Source: Candidatus Omnitrophota bacterium (lineage in GTDB: Bacteria; Omnitrophota; Gorgyraeia; Aquiviventales; Aquiviventaceae). From it: a stretch of DNA of 5,281 nucleotides. The position numbers and the translations under genes are program-made. Below the pieces are notes generated by a model, which was given only the letters and a program-made list of their open reading frames with translations, searched no databases and was not told where the DNA came from. The DNA lies in contig JACQRA010000038.1 of assembly GCA_016206725.1 (NCBI GenBank), forward strand, positions 1 through 5,281. The letters are read 5' to 3'. Shown here in pieces: positions 1-5,281 of the stretch (positions are counted from its first letter, which is position 1; each line of letters opens with the position of its first letter).

Positions 1-867
1 GCGCACGTGGTGCAATCCTATGCCATCGAGCAGCTGGTGCGCCTCGGCATCTCGTGGGTCTGGATGGGACTGGAGGGCAAGAACAGCCGGTACGTCAAGC
101 TGCAGGGCATTGATACCCGCGCCTTGGTGCGGACGCTGCAGTCGCACGGCATCCGGGTGCTGGGTTCCAGCATCATCGGCCTCGAGGAGCATACCCCCGA
201 CAACATCAACGAGGCCATCGACTATGCCGTCAGCCACAGCACCGACTTCCATCAGTTCATGCTCTATACCCCCATTCCCGGCACCGCGCTGTATGCGGAG
301 CATTTGGCGAACCAGACGCTTCTGGATCCCGGCGAATATCAGGAGGGCGACGTGCATGGACAGTTCATCTTCAGGCACCGGCACCCGCACATCAAGCGGG
401 GGCAGGAGACCGAGATCATCCTGAAGGCGTTCCGGCGGGATTTCGAGGTGAACGGGCCGAGCGTCCTACGGATCGCGCGCACCGTCCTGGCCGGGTGGAA
501 GCGCTATAAGCGCCATGCCGATCCATGCATTCGCAGTCGCTTTGCGTGGGAGGCCCGGGATCTGGCCGTGACGTTCCCGGCGACGCTGTGGGCCGCCCAG
601 CGATGGTTCAGGGAGCGCAACCCGGCGCTCTGTCGGAAGCTTACGACACTGTTGGACGACATCACGCGGGAGGTGGGGTTGAAGGCCCGGCTGGTGGCCC
701 CACTGGCCGGGCGGATCGTCTGGTCGAAATTGCAAGCGGAAGCCCGGCGCTTGAAAGCCGGCTGGACCTACGAACCGCCGACGTTTTACGAAGCCAATAC
801 GCCCATGTTGCGGTGCCGGCCTCACTGGACGTTTCCCGCGCTGCCCATCAAATGGGTGGCGGCCTAA
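1..867 (+). CDS. B12-binding-type radical SAM protein, C-terminal part (5' end outside window)
   Basis: The reading frame is open from the first base (GCG CAC GTG GTG...) and ends at TAA 865-867, so the gene enters from upstream and the visible GTG codons are probably internal. The 288 visible residues begin in the second half of a radical SAM barrel: 'GISWVWMGLEGKN' near residue 16, 'GSSIIGLEEHTPDNI' near 55 and 'FHQFMLYTPIPGTALY' near 82. This pattern is typical of B12-binding-domain radical SAM proteins of the BchE/Elp3-like type. The following roughly 190 residues form a basic, Trp- and Arg-rich C-terminal region ('FEVNGPSVLRIARTVLAGW') with no transmembrane segment. The cobalamin domain and the CxxxCxxC cluster would lie upstream and cannot be confirmed here. 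Family knowledge suggests a cobalamin-assisted radical methylation or rearrangement of a lipid or cofactor. The substrate is unknown. The next gene starts 8 bases after the stop, so an operon is likely. Confidence 0.87.
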   Translation, partial: AHVVQSYAIEQLVRLGISWVWMGLEGKNSRYVKLQGIDTRALVRTLQSHGIRVLGSSIIGLEEHTPDNINEAIDYAVSHSTDFHQFMLYTPIPGTALYAEHLANQTLLDPGEYQEGDVHGQFIFRHRHPHIKRGQETEIILKAFRRDFEVNGPSVLRIARTVLAGWKRYKRHADPCIRSRFAWEARDLAVTFPATLWAAQRWFRERNPALCRKLTTLLDDITREVGLKARLVAPLAGRIVWSKLQAEARRLKAGWTYEPPTFYEANTPMLRCRPHWTFPALPIKWVAA

Positions 868-875
868 GTGGAGCG

Positions 876-1082
876 ATGAACGAGCGACCTGACACGAAAT
901 ACCTACCTCGACGCTGTGCCTTCTTAAAGAAGGAAGTCTGGGCGATTCTCGCCAAACAGCCGGGCGGGTCATGGAAGATCGTCAATTGCCTGGACAAAGA
1001 CAAGCCTTGCTTTGAGCAGGAGTGTTCCTTCACCACCGACGGAGGAGCCTGGCCGTTCGCCGTAGAAGCCGAGGCCAGATGA
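876..1082 (+). CDS. Small four-cysteine protein of unknown function (68 aa)
   Basis: ATG 876 to TGA 1080-1082 encodes 68 residues. Cysteines are at 14, 38, 45 and 50 (spacing C-x23-C-x6-C-x4-C). The best landmarks are 'CAFLKKEVWAIL', 'SWKIVNCLDKDKPC' and 'FTTDGGAWPF'. Four cysteines in so small a soluble protein suggest a metal site (zinc or Fe-S) or disulfides; no signal peptide or membrane segment is visible. The frame is open further upstream to 525, but that stretch lies inside the preceding gene and is low-quality antiphase sequence. ATG 876 is the only start after the upstream stop and before the first cysteine. GGAG at 870-873 is only 2 bases from the ATG, an unusually short spacing. 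Its stop overlaps the start of the radical SAM/SPASM gene (ATGA, 1079-1082), so the two are translationally coupled. I do not recognise a named family. It could be an accessory or substrate of the downstream enzyme, or an independent conserved small protein. Confidence 0.8.
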   Translation: MNERPDTKYLPRRCAFLKKEVWAILAKQPGGSWKIVNCLDKDKPCFEQECSFTTDGGAWPFAVEAEAR

Positions 1083-2167
1083 ATTTTGACGGAAGCCCCT
1101 TCATCGTCATCTGGGAAACCACCCAGGCGTGCGACTTGGCGTGCGCGCACTGCCGCGCCGAAGCCCAACCTCTGCCGTTGCCGGGTGAGCTGACCCCGCA
1201 CGAGGGCCTGAACCTGATCGATCAGATCGCGGCGTTGGACGCGAAAATCTGCGTACTCAGCGGGGGCGATCCGCTCAAGCGCAGCGACCTGACGGCGCTG
1301 ATCCGGCATGGCAAGCAACGCGGGCTGCGCATGGGGACGATTCCTGCGGCGACCCCTCGGCTGACCGAGTCCGTGGTCCGCGACCTGAAGGCCGCCGGGT
1401 TGGATCAGATGGCGCTGAGTCTCGATTTCAGCGCCGCCGAAGCCCACGATCGGTTTCGCGGGGTCGAGGGGGCGTTTGCGAAAGTGATCGAAGCGGTGGA
1501 CTGGGCGCATCGCGCCTCGCTTCCCCTGCAGATCAACACCGTTGTTAGCGCCCTCAATGTCCGTGACCTCGATGGACTCATCGCACTCGTGCAGCGCCTG
1601 GGGATTGTGTTTTGGGAAGTGTTCTTCCTGGTGCCGGTCGGCCGAGGCAACGCGGTACCCGGGCTGGCGGCCTCACAATATGAAGAGGTCTTTGCGAGGC
1701 TGTACACGTTGTCCCGGACCGTCCCGTTTCTCATCAAAGTGACCGAGGGGATGCATTACCGGCGCTTTTGTCTCCAGCGACAGCGTGCCGAAGGATTCGC
1801 GACGCCCTCGAGGAACGGATACGGTCCGCATGGGTCAATCGGGATTTCTCCTCAATCGGTGAACGCCGGCAAAGGCCATGTGTTCATCTCGTCAGTCGGC
1901 GACGTGTATCCGAGCGGATTTCTGCCGCTTTCCGTCGGCAACATCCGGCAATCCTCGTTAGCCCAGCTCTACCGGGAGGCGCCCGTGATGCACGAGTTGC
2001 GCCAGCCCAATCGGTTGAAGGGCCGCTGCGGGGTGTGCGAATTTCGGACGATCTGCGGCGGCTCCCGTGCGCGGGCCTATGCGCTCACCGGCGACTATCT
2101 TGCCGAAGACCCTTCCTGTACCTACCAATCAGTCCTACACCGCGCCGTGTCGTCCTCAACCGTCTGA
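1079..2167 (+). CDS. Radical SAM/SPASM domain protein, TIGR04053-like
   Basis: The protein has 362 residues from ATG 1079, which overlaps the previous stop as ATGA and has GAGG at 1071-1074. The longer frame from 1022 would only add Arg-rich antiphase sequence. The N-terminal radical SAM signature is 'ACDLACAHC', with C18, C22 and C25 holding the [4Fe-4S] cluster; 'SGGDP' at 61-65 is the SAM-binding GGE-type motif in GGD form. Other hallmarks are 'MALSLDFSAAEAHDRFRG' around 111-128, 'FFLVPVGRGN' at 182-191 and 'VYPSGFLPLSVGN' at 276-288. The C-terminal SPASM segment has C317, C320, C326 and C347 in 'CGVCEFRTICGGSRARAYA', expected to bind an auxiliary Fe-S cluster. The overall pattern matches my memory of TIGR04053, relatives of haem-pathway (AhbD/NirJ-like) and peptide-modifying SPASM enzymes. 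It is cytoplasmic. The substrate is unknown: a tetrapyrrole or the adjacent 4-Cys protein are both possible. The stop shares one base with the NnrS start. Confidence 0.93.
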   Translation: MNFDGSPFIVIWETTQACDLACAHCRAEAQPLPLPGELTPHEGLNLIDQIAALDAKICVLSGGDPLKRSDLTALIRHGKQRGLRMGTIPAATPRLTESVVRDLKAAGLDQMALSLDFSAAEAHDRFRGVEGAFAKVIEAVDWAHRASLPLQINTVVSALNVRDLDGLIALVQRLGIVFWEVFFLVPVGRGNAVPGLAASQYEEVFARLYTLSRTVPFLIKVTEGMHYRRFCLQRQRAEGFATPSRNGYGPHGSIGISPQSVNAGKGHVFISSVGDVYPSGFLPLSVGNIRQSSLAQLYREAPVMHELRQPNRLKGRCGVCEFRTICGGSRARAYALTGDYLAEDPSCTYQSVLHRAVSSSTV

Positions 2168-3396
2168 TGCTCTCGTGGCTTCACCTTCGTCGCGAACCCT
2201 ACCGGATTTTCTTTCCGCTCGGCGTGTTGTTCGGCCTTCTCGGCGTCGGGCACTGGCTGGGGTATGCGATGGGAGGGACGGCTGTGAGCGCGTTCCATGC
2301 CCGTATCCAGATCGGCGCCTACCTCTATAGTATGGTCGCCGGATTTCTGATGACCGCCATGCCGAGATTTTCTGCGACGCATCCAGCGACGACTGGCGAG
2401 GTGCTGATGGTGCTCAGCCTACTCATCGGCGAGGTGGTGAGCGTGTCCGTCGGGTGGTGGGGGGCGTCGTCGGTGTGTTGGATCGGGCTGCTGATCAGCC
2501 TGCTCGTGTTTGCCGCTCGGCGCTTCGCCCGTCGCGGTGCAGCCATCTCTCCTCCAACAGAATTCCTGTGGGTTCCCATCGGCGTGGTGTGCGGCCTCCT
2601 CGGCAGCGTCTTGACCCTGGGGGGACTGCAAGGCGATACACCTGTTTGGGTGACCGCGATGGCACGTCCGCTGACCCACCAGGGGTTTCTGTTGGCGGTG
2701 GTCGTGGGGATCGCGGGATTCATGGCGCCTCGCTTGCTGGGGCGCGAAACATTGCTCATCGCGCCTGCCGGGTTGACGGCACAGCACGCGCAGCAAGTCC
2801 GTCGGCGTCGTCTCGCGATCCATCTCGTCAGCGCCATGACCTTCCTCTTCAGCTTCGCGCTGGAAGGTTTGGGATGGATGCGGCCGGCCTATCTGTTGCG
2901 GGCGGCAGTCGTGACGGCGCTGTGGGAATGGCTGGTATCCTTGCATCGCCCCCCTCGTGCGACGGCGCTCTATGCGCGCTTGCTGTGGGTCTCGCTCTGG
3001 ATGGTGGTGCTGGGTCTCTGGGGAGCAGGGTTGTTTCCTCGTTACCGGCTCGCGATGCTCCACCTCATGTTTGTGGGAGGCTTCAGCCTGATGGCCTTTG
3101 CCGTGGGCACGATGGTAGTGCTCAGCCACGCCGGCGAAAGCCAGCGGTTGAAGCATCCCATGTGGGCCCTGCAGGTGGTAACGGTTGGGATCGGCACGGC
3201 CACCGCGGCGCGCGTTCTGGCGGACCTGTGGCCCTTGCGCTATTTCCCGCTGCTGGCCACCGCCTCGATCGCGTGGTTGGTGGCAGGGATCAGTTGGCTC
3301 GTCTTGATCGCGCCCTACGTCGCGCGTCCAGTCCCCGAAGGGACGTTCGAGCGTCTGCACGAAGAAGCCAAACAACGCCTGGCCATGGTACAATGA
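2167..3396 (+). CDS. nnrS: NnrS-family multi-pass membrane protein
   Basis: The protein has 409 residues, close to the usual NnrS length, and about twelve hydrophobic segments (roughly 13-33, 47-65, 78-97, 99-118, 134-152, 172-190, 214-233, 239-258, 270-290, 295-319, 332-352, 360-384). Family-like landmarks are 'EPYRIFFPLGVLFGLLG' at the N-terminus, 'YSMVAGFLMTAMPRF' at 54-68, 'THQGFLLAVVVGIAGF' at 170-185 and 'LHLMFVGGFSLMAFAVGTM' at 298-316. Candidate metal or haem ligands are H44, H171, H299 and H321. The studied NnrS proteins are inner-membrane haem- and copper-binding proteins linked to nitric oxide tolerance and denitrification. The usual WHxHEM motif is here 'FHARIQ' (43-48): the first His is kept, but the second His and the Glu are Arg and Ile. 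ATG 2167 is chosen because it overlaps the upstream TGA (TGATG) and starts 'MLSWLHLRREPYRIFF'. No good Shine-Dalgarno is seen, so translation probably depends on coupling. A longer frame from 1768 is antiphase to the radical SAM gene. Confidence 0.88.
   Translation: MLSWLHLRREPYRIFFPLGVLFGLLGVGHWLGYAMGGTAVSAFHARIQIGAYLYSMVAGFLMTAMPRFSATHPATTGEVLMVLSLLIGEVVSVSVGWWGASSVCWIGLLISLLVFAARRFARRGAAISPPTEFLWVPIGVVCGLLGSVLTLGGLQGDTPVWVTAMARPLTHQGFLLAVVVGIAGFMAPRLLGRETLLIAPAGLTAQHAQQVRRRRLAIHLVSAMTFLFSFALEGLGWMRPAYLLRAAVVTALWEWLVSLHRPPRATALYARLLWVSLWMVVLGLWGAGLFPRYRLAMLHLMFVGGFSLMAFAVGTMVVLSHAGESQRLKHPMWALQVVTVGIGTATAARVLADLWPLRYFPLLATASIAWLVAGISWLVLIAPYVARPVPEGTFERLHEEAKQRLAMVQ
3386..3394 (+). promoter_or_regulatory. 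Possible extended -10 promoter for the dehydrogenase gene
   Basis: TGGTACAAT fits an extended -10 (TGn plus a TATAAT-like hexamer, TACAAT at 3389-3394), overlapping the last codons of the NnrS gene. The hexamer at 17-base spacing upstream (3366-3371, AGCCAA) does not resemble TTGACA. Transcription would start near 3401, giving a leader of about 22 bases. This is a weak call; the gene could simply be read from upstream. Confidence 0.25.
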
Positions 3397-3412
3397 CATG
3401 ATTCGTCACATT

Positions 3413-3416
3413 GAGG
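3413..3416 (+). promoter_or_regulatory. Ribosome binding site that selects ATG 3423
   Basis: GAGG is followed by three tandem ATG codons at 3417, 3420 and 3423. It is 0, 3 and 6 bases from them respectively, so only ATG 3423 has a normal spacing. A TTG at 3411 in the same frame would overlap the site itself and is unlikely to be the start. Confidence 0.65.
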
Positions 3417-3422
3417 ATGATG

Positions 3423-4427
3423 ATGAAAATCGTATGTTTCGAAACCGCATCATGGGAACAGCGGTATCTTGCCAAGGCGCTCAAGCCGCTTGGGCTCACC
3501 GTCAAGTTTGTGGCAGGGCCCTTGACGCAAGCGGCTGTTCCGACGGCTCGTGGCGCTGCCATCCTCTCGGTCTTCATCTATTCACATCTGACGCGAGAGC
3601 TCCTGCGGCGCTTGCGCGGCGTACGATTCATCGCCACGCGCTCCACCGGCTTTGACCACATTGATCTCAAGGCGTGCCGAGCGCAGAAGATTATCGTCGC
3701 GAACGTGCCGGCCTACGGGGAGAACACGGTCGCGGAGCACACCTTCGCCTTGATCTTGGCACTGTCTCGCAATCTGCACAAGGCGTACGTCCGCACCGTG
3801 AAAGGCGATTTCTCGCTGAGCGGACTCCAAGGGTTTGATCTCAAAGGCAAGACCATCGGGGTCGTCGGCGCGGGGCGGATCGGTTTGCATGTCGTCAAGA
3901 TGGCGAAAGGCTTCGGCATGGAAGCCCTCGCCTACGACACCCACAAAAACCCGTTCCTCAGCGAGGTGTTGGATTTTCGTTATGTCGCGCTGCCCGAGCT
4001 GCTGCGCCAAGCGGACATCGTCACGCTGCACCTGCCCTACAGCGCCTCGACGCATCATCTGATGGATCGCGAGCGATTTCGATTGATGAAGAAAGGCGCG
4101 CTGCTGATTAACACGGCGCGCGGGAGTCTGGTCGATACCAACGCCCTGGTCCGGGCCTTGGATGAAGGCATCGTCGGGGGAGCCGGGCTGGATGTGTTGG
4201 AAGGGGAGGAACTCGTGAAGGAAGAGCGTCAGTTGCTCGAACAGGATTTCCCGAAGGAGCGTCTGGTCACGGCGTTGAAAAACCACATCCTCCTGCATCG
4301 CGAGAACGTCGTCATCACTCCGCACATCGCCTTTGACAGCCGCGAGGCGCTGCAACGGATTCTGGACACCACCGTCGCGAACATCGCCGGCTTCCTCAAC
4401 GGGACCCCCACCAATCTCGTCTATTGA
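3423..4427 (+). CDS. NAD-dependent D-2-hydroxyacid dehydrogenase, D-lactate dehydrogenase-like
   Basis: The protein has 334 residues, the usual length for fermentative-type D-lactate dehydrogenases. It would reduce pyruvate to D-lactate with NADH, or act on a related 2-ketoacid, in the cytoplasm. The substrate-binding half starts 'MKIVCFETASWEQ'; 'STGFDHIDL' (74-82) and 'NVPAYGENTVAEH' (94-106) are classic. The Rossmann motif GxGxxG is G149-G154 ('GAGRIG'), and D172 at the end of the next strand favours NAD over NADP. Catalytic residues are in place: R233 ('NTARG'), E262 ('DVLEGEE') and H301 ('TPHIAF'). The insert 'LLEQDFPKERLVTALKNHI' (271-289) and the 'ENVVITPH' that follows fit D-LDH better than phosphoglycerate dehydrogenase. 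The start is set by GAGG at 3413-3416. It lies 26 bases after the NnrS gene and 4 bases before the next gene. Substrate specificity cannot be fixed from sequence; a broad 2-ketoacid reductase is the alternative. Confidence 0.92.
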   Translation: MKIVCFETASWEQRYLAKALKPLGLTVKFVAGPLTQAAVPTARGAAILSVFIYSHLTRELLRRLRGVRFIATRSTGFDHIDLKACRAQKIIVANVPAYGENTVAEHTFALILALSRNLHKAYVRTVKGDFSLSGLQGFDLKGKTIGVVGAGRIGLHVVKMAKGFGMEALAYDTHKNPFLSEVLDFRYVALPELLRQADIVTLHLPYSASTHHLMDRERFRLMKKGALLINTARGSLVDTNALVRALDEGIVGGAGLDVLEGEELVKEERQLLEQDFPKERLVTALKNHILLHRENVVITPHIAFDSREALQRILDTTVANIAGFLNGTPTNLVY

Positions 4428-4431
4428 GCCT

Positions 4432-4773
4432 ATGGTCCTCGAAATCCCGCCAAATCCCAACTGCGAGGCGGTGGAGATGCGCGTTTTCAACGACCTCGAA
4501 CCGCCCCGCCAGGTCAGCCGAGTGCATCTTGAGCGCGAGGCCGGGATGCCGACGTGGTGTCTGATCACCGGCTGGACGCTCACGAACACACCGTGTGAGG
4601 CGTCGGCCCGCAAGGTGGATGACTCCGGCGAAGGGGTGACCACACTCGTCTCCGGCGGCGATGCCGGTTTGCGCCTCCAACCGGTCGAGGGGGCGACCGC
4701 CTGGCGCCTCGATGATTCGCGCCAATGGGGCGCGCCCTTCCTCCTCATCGGCGATCCCCACGATCTCGCGTAG
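4432..4773 (+). CDS. Hypothetical protein of unknown function (113 aa)
   Basis: I do not recognise this protein. ATG 4432 lies 4 bases after the dehydrogenase stop, and the frame ends at TAG 4771-4773. Codons are strongly G/C in third position, like the neighbours, which supports real coding on this strand. The 113 residues are soluble and acidic to neutral, with no signal peptide or membrane segment. Cysteines are at 11, 43 and 55. Visible segments include 'PTWCLITGWTLTNTPCE' (40-56), the Gly-rich 'TTLVSGGDAGLRL' (70-82) and a C-terminal 'WGAPFLLIGDPHDLA'; a mostly beta fold is possible. The start is uncertain: only GAG at 4426-4428 precedes ATG 4432, whereas an internal ATG at 4477 has GAGG (4465-4468) at 8-base spacing and would give 98 residues. 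Its position suggests co-transcription with the dehydrogenase, but nothing shows a functional link. A frame on the opposite strand is present but looks like a shadow. Confidence 0.72.
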   Translation: MVLEIPPNPNCEAVEMRVFNDLEPPRQVSRVHLEREAGMPTWCLITGWTLTNTPCEASARKVDDSGEGVTTLVSGGDAGLRLQPVEGATAWRLDDSRQWGAPFLLIGDPHDLA

Positions 4774-4788
4774 TCCTTCCATTTTTCA

Positions 4789-4817
4789 TTGACGGCCACC
4801 CCTCTTCTGGCTATACT
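4789..4817 (+). promoter_or_regulatory. Sigma-70-type promoter of the nitrite/sulfite reductase gene
   Basis: TTGACG (4789-4794) and TATACT (4812-4817) are separated by exactly 17 bases, so both hexamers match the consensus at five of six positions with ideal spacing. It lies in the only true intergenic region, which is notably A/T-richer than its surroundings. The expected start of transcription is near 4824, giving a leader of about 33 bases. A consensus-like promoter implies expression that needs little activation, possibly limited by a repressor. Confidence 0.8.
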
Positions 4818-4820
4818 AAA

Positions 4821-4845
4821 ATTTCGTCATTTCTCGACGACAAAT
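4821..4845 (+). promoter_or_regulatory. Small interrupted dyad at the transcription start
   Basis: TCGTC (4824-4828) and GACGA (4836-4840) form a five-pair inverted repeat around a 7-base loop. After a two-base bulge (CA, 4841-4842) the flanks ATT and AAT can add three more pairs. It starts at the predicted transcription start and ends just before the ribosome binding site. It could be an operator or a short 5' stem-loop; it is too weak to be a terminator. It may be chance. Confidence 0.3.
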
Positions 4846-4850
4846 AAGGA
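4846..4850 (+). promoter_or_regulatory. Ribosome binding site of the nitrite/sulfite reductase gene
   Basis: AAGGA lies 6 bases before ATG 4857, a standard Shine-Dalgarno at standard spacing. It fixes the start codon, and no competing start is nearby. Confidence 0.75.
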
Positions 4851-4856
4851 CTTGCC

Positions 4857-5281
4857 ATGGCTGAAACGTTAGCCGACAAACGTCTGGAAGAGTTCCTCAA
4901 CGCACTGCCCAACGCCACCCGGGAAGAGATCGGCCAGTTCAAAGGACTGGTCGAGCAATACTTCCTGGGCCAGATCACGCCGGATGAGTTCAAAGCCCGC
5001 CGGCTCCACATGGGCACCTACGGGATCCGCGGCACCAAAGACATCCACATGATGCGGATCAAAGTCCCGCAAGGCCAGCTGACGGCCGAGCAGCTCGAGT
5101 GCGTCGCCGGTGTGGCGCAAGACTATTCCAAAAACATCGCGCACCTGACGACCCGCCAGGACTTCCAGCTATACTGGATCCCCACTAAGGAAGCACCAGC
5201 GGCCATGGCCAAATGCGCGGCAGTCGGCTTGACCACGCGCGAGGCGTGCGGCAACAGCGTGCGCAACGTCACCGCCTGTCC
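4857..5281 (+). CDS. Siroheme nitrite/sulfite reductase, N-terminal part (3' end outside window)
   Basis: The frame is open from ATG 4857 to the window end: 141 complete codons of a protein usually about 500-600 residues long. It matches the N-terminal ferredoxin-like repeat of siroheme reductases: 'RRLHMGTYGIRGTKDIHMMRIKVPQG' spans 48-73, 'LTTRQDFQLYW' is at 97-107 and 'CGNSVRNVTAC' at 131-141. R100 and R136 align with the anion/siroheme-contacting arginines of the family (TTRQ and N-x-RN motifs). The siroheme and [4Fe-4S] ligand cysteines come later and are not visible. Family members reduce nitrite to ammonium or sulfite to sulfide with six electrons, commonly from ferredoxin. The N-terminal part alone does not separate ferredoxin-nitrite reductase (nirA) from sulfite reductase, so no symbol is given. 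It has its own promoter and is probably the first gene of a new transcript, apart from the upstream run of genes. Confidence 0.92.
   Translation, partial: MAETLADKRLEEFLNALPNATREEIGQFKGLVEQYFLGQITPDEFKARRLHMGTYGIRGTKDIHMMRIKVPQGQLTAEQLECVAGVAQDYSKNIAHLTTRQDFQLYWIPTKEAPAAMAKCAAVGLTTREACGNSVRNVTAC

Noticed and set aside
525..875. Upstream extension of the 4-Cys protein
   Set aside because: The frame is open but overlaps the B12-type radical SAM gene in another phase, and the added sequence is Gly/Ala/Arg/Pro-rich noise. ATG 876 is preferred.
848..1510. Open frame on the - strand (220 codons) opposite the 4-Cys and radical SAM genes
   Set aside because: It covers parts of three well-supported + strand genes, and its translation is Arg/Gln-rich without motifs.
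1768..2166. N-terminal extension of the NnrS protein by 133 residues
   Set aside because: The extra sequence is Arg-rich antiphase reading of the radical SAM/SPASM C-terminus, and NnrS proteins normally start just before the EPYRxFF-like segment.
2419..3399. Open frame on the - strand (326 codons) opposite NnrS
   Set aside because: The product is very rich in His, Arg, Gln and Pro, typical of the antisense of a membrane protein gene, with no recognisable domain.
2454..3401. Second + strand frame of 315 codons inside the NnrS gene
   Set aside because: Its translation is rich in Arg, Gly, Ala and Ser without motifs, while the overlapping frame gives a clean multi-pass membrane protein.
4728..4737. 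Perfect 10-base palindrome GGGCGCGCCC
   Set aside because: It lies inside coding sequence in GC-rich DNA, has no loop or T-run, and is likely chance.
4774..4788. Possible terminator after the orphan gene
   Set aside because: A T-run (ATTTTT at 4781-4786) is present, but no stable GC-rich stem precedes it, so an intrinsic terminator is not supported.
3582..4799. Long open frame on the - strand (405 codons) opposite the dehydrogenase and the orphan gene
   Set aside because: It lies antisense to a gene with all catalytic motifs, its translation is a low-complexity mix rich in Arg, Gln, Asp and Val, and it shows no family motif. Such shadows are expected in GC-rich DNA.

Overview
The window is about 5.3 kb of GC-rich, densely coding bacterial DNA with every supported gene on the + strand. 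It holds the 3' part of one gene, five complete genes and the 5' part of a seventh. Third codon positions are strongly G/C, gaps are tiny, and no gene-free stretch exceeds about 85 bases. No tRNA, rRNA, insertion sequence, CRISPR array or clear terminator is visible. The gene set (B12-type radical SAM protein, small Cys protein, TIGR04053-like radical SAM/SPASM protein, NnrS, siroheme nitrite/sulfite reductase) and the protein style suggest a Nitrospira-like nitrite oxidiser (phylum Nitrospirota). This assignment is from pattern memory and is not proved by the sequence.

Layout. 1-867: C-terminal half of a B12-binding-type radical SAM protein. 876-1082: a 68-residue protein with four cysteines. 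1079-2167: a radical SAM/SPASM protein whose ATG overlaps the previous stop (ATGA). 2167-3396: a polytopic NnrS-family membrane protein whose ATG shares one base with the previous stop (TGATG). 3423-4427: a D-lactate-dehydrogenase-like NAD-dependent 2-hydroxyacid dehydrogenase. 4432-4773: a 113-residue protein of unknown function, 4 bases after the previous stop. 4774-4856: a real intergenic region with a near-consensus sigma-70 promoter and a small dyad in the leader. 4857 to the window end: N-terminal 141 residues of a siroheme/[4Fe-4S] nitrite or sulfite reductase.

How they may work together. The first six genes look like one run of co-transcribed genes. The 4-Cys protein, the radical SAM/SPASM enzyme and NnrS are tied by overlapping start/stop codons, which suggests coordinated production. 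NnrS is linked to nitric oxide stress and binds haem and copper in studied homologues. The last gene, with its own promoter, would reduce nitrite to ammonium (or sulfite to sulfide). A nitrogen-oxide theme is therefore plausible, but the radical SAM substrates cannot be read from sequence. The most interesting unit is the translationally coupled trio 4-Cys protein / radical SAM-SPASM / NnrS.
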